Assembly (NCBI RefSeq): GCF_028453695.1
Contig: NC_135782.1
Span: forward strand, 2,728,001-2,792,000
Length of the DNA stretch: 64,000 nt
DNA from: Augochlora pura
Taxonomy: Eukaryota > Arthropoda > Insecta > Hymenoptera > Halictidae
Direction of reading: 5' to 3'
The position numbers were made by a program, and so were the translations under genes. Under the pieces are notes generated by a model that was not told where the DNA came from, searched no databases, and worked only from the letters and a program-made list of their open reading frames with translations. Positions 62,138 to 64,000 of the stretch are shown here, in pieces; position 1 is the stretch's first letter; each line of letters opens with the position of its first letter.

Positions 62138-64000
62138 CCGCGTGCGATATATTTAAACACAATTACGTGCCGCGTGGCCGTCTCCTCTATTCACCGAAAT
62201 CGCGGGCTTCTATCGAGGAAAATTTACGGCCGGCGAGTACTCGGAAACGATGGCGGCATGCGATCCGAGCAAGGATACCGCTATATCGCGCTACGCCTCT
62301 CTCGGATTTACTAGATTCTTGTAAATAGTAAGTCTCGGTAAGTAACCGAGGGTATATCGATGATCTGTTCGCCGATCCGGAATCCTAGCAAGAAGACAAA
62401 TAAATTGCCACGAATCTGCATTCGACGCGCGTTCGCTGTTGCTGACCTCGTTCTATGCAGCGAACGATTGCAATTGCATCAGAGAATTTCCCAGAAATCG
62501 ATTCTCGATTGGTTTCTTATAAAATGAGTATAATATTGGCTATATAATATTTAATATTATTATTATTATTAATATGAGTATGTGGTATTATTTATTGGAC
62601 GCTTTTATTCCGAAATATTTCGTAGACAGATGCAGGAGACTTGGGATTTATATTAATTAATAATTAAGCTTGGGATTGCATTGACAATTAAGCTTGAGGT
62701 TATATTGACGACTGTTCATACGAACAGATTTTCCATGAATTTCGCGGCACGGTCCGCTAAACTATGCAATCGACAATCGAAGAAAACGGAAACTCCGCGA
62801 GATGTTTGTTTTCCGTTGCCGGTGGCCTTCGACGGGAATACTTTCGAAGCTGCCAAAGTTAAAAACACTTTCCACTTAATTAAAGTCGTTTAATGAGAGA
62901 TACATATCCACGATGATCGGCGGGGCGAGTTCAGAAAAAGGAACAGGTGATCGAACCGGCGGCAGCAGCAGACGGATATTGCGACAGGGATAGCGCAATT
63001 AATTAACTGAATTTTTGCCTAGTTAAAATGTGCAAGAATTGACGTAATGCGCGCACGCCCTTTTTCCAATGCAACAATGAAGAAACGATCGGACGATTAC
63101 GGACTTTAGGATCGTTTATCAGAATTTGGGCAAACGAGTTTTCCATTATTCATTGGCTGCGCGATTATTATTCGATTATTCAATAACGCTACTGCATTGA
63201 GTTGACGATTATATTCCATTCTGAATGGACAATGATTGGATTATTGTAAGAAAACTTTTTTCACTTTTTTACTATTTCAAATAGGATTTTACCAATTTTC
63301 AATGCATCATTAAATACATATATTTAATTATATAAAATTCTCAGCCTGCTTATTATATTTTTATTTTTCACTAGAAAATAAATAATTTCTCTTGCTAGTC
63401 TTACCAATCTCACCCCCTAGATATCTGCAACAATTCACCACACTTCACCACAATTCTCACAAATTCACCATTAAACCAATCTCTCTAAGAAACACGTATA
63501 AATGCATTGTAACGTAACTCATCGAAATTTAATTTAATTCGCATCGAACTATAATTGTAGAATTTTTCTTTAACAGTCCTTCACTCCCGACCGCGGCGCG
63601 AACAATCGCCGAATGATCCAGAATCGTCCCGCGTCCCAAAACTTTCGTTTTCGAATAACTTTCACGGTTCCACGCGTGTAAATACGCGGCGCGGTCCGAT
63701 GATCCTGGTCCCCGCGGCTTAATGCGATCCTTCAACCCTAACACCGTGGGCCAGCCGGACGACGACGACGACAACGACGACGACGAGGATGATCAGCGAC
63801 CGAAATCAAAGGAATCCCGGTGTCGTCTTGTTAACGACCGGCCACGACGTCCGTGAAAAAGCGAGCAACGAGACTTTCACCGAAACGTCCGCGAAATCGA
63901 GGTGAACCCGCCTTACCGGTTCCCACGAAAAAATCCATACGTGACCCGGCCGTGATCAACGGTTTGTGTGGCGAGCATAAAGTGGCATCGGGTCCCCGTG

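Larger units (their letters stand above)
58758..64000. other. right end of window, no supported gene
   Basis: The stretch contains GC islands around 58.7-59.2, 59.8-60.5, 60.7-61.7, 61.9-62.3 kb and from 63.57 kb to the end. It also holds CG- and trinucleotide-rich runs (60013-60052, 61483-61510, 63759-63785), (CG)n runs (61290-61301, 62124-62137) and an A-rich degenerate repeat (60530-60660). Confidence 0.55.

Noticed and set aside
63529..63774. 81-codon minus-strand frame at the right end
   Set aside because: It starts in a (GAC)n run giving poly-Ser and shows no recognised motif; could be re-examined with the flanking sequence.
63896..63920. Possible donor GTAAGG after a short ATG frame (MDFFVGT) on the minus strand
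   Set aside because: Only seven codons, phase 1, and no corroborating exon with a matching phase.

Overview
The window is eukaryotic nuclear DNA, most likely from an insect and probably a hymenopteran (bee, ant or wasp). The grounds are small exons with canonical GT-AG introns, very many (GA/CT)n microsatellites, CpG-rich GC islands alternating sharply with AT-rich valleys, and a clearly recognisable copy of the insect wing-selector gene vestigial (vg). The species assignment is inference from composition only.

The one confident protein gene is vestigial, on the minus strand and incomplete in this window. Four exons run from high to low coordinates: 13999-13783, 13439-13281 (TDU motif that binds Scalloped/TEAD), 5711-5588 and 2910-2684. 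Their splice phases fit exactly (1, 1, 2, then 1 leaving the last one). The C-terminal exon was not found and should lie left of position 1. The N-terminal coding exon(s) are uncertain. Two weak candidates are given, at 58757-58674 and 29455-29359; they cannot simply be joined to each other because their phases clash.

The only other firm gene is a nuclear tRNA-Ser(TGA) at 40348-40431 on the plus strand, followed by a T9 Pol III terminator. If the 58.7 kb candidate exon is real, the tRNA sits antisense inside a ~44.7 kb vg intron.

The rest (about 62 kb) looks intronic or intergenic. It holds GC islands of 0.5-2 kb with CT/GA microsatellites, (CG)n runs, trinucleotide runs and G-quadruplex-type tracts. 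Between them are AT-rich valleys with degenerate tandem repeats. There is one dispersed repeat family with three copies, one large inverted repeat (about 170 bp arms about 1.06 kb apart), one degenerate pentamer array, and a 100-N assembly gap at 11330-11429.

The most interesting large-scale signal is compositional. Nearly every GC island is entered on its left through A/C-rich sequence and left on its right through G/T-rich sequence, so the islands look like centres of a strand-skew switch. I found no evidence of a novel multi-gene system; nearly all long open frames are by-products of low-complexity sequence.
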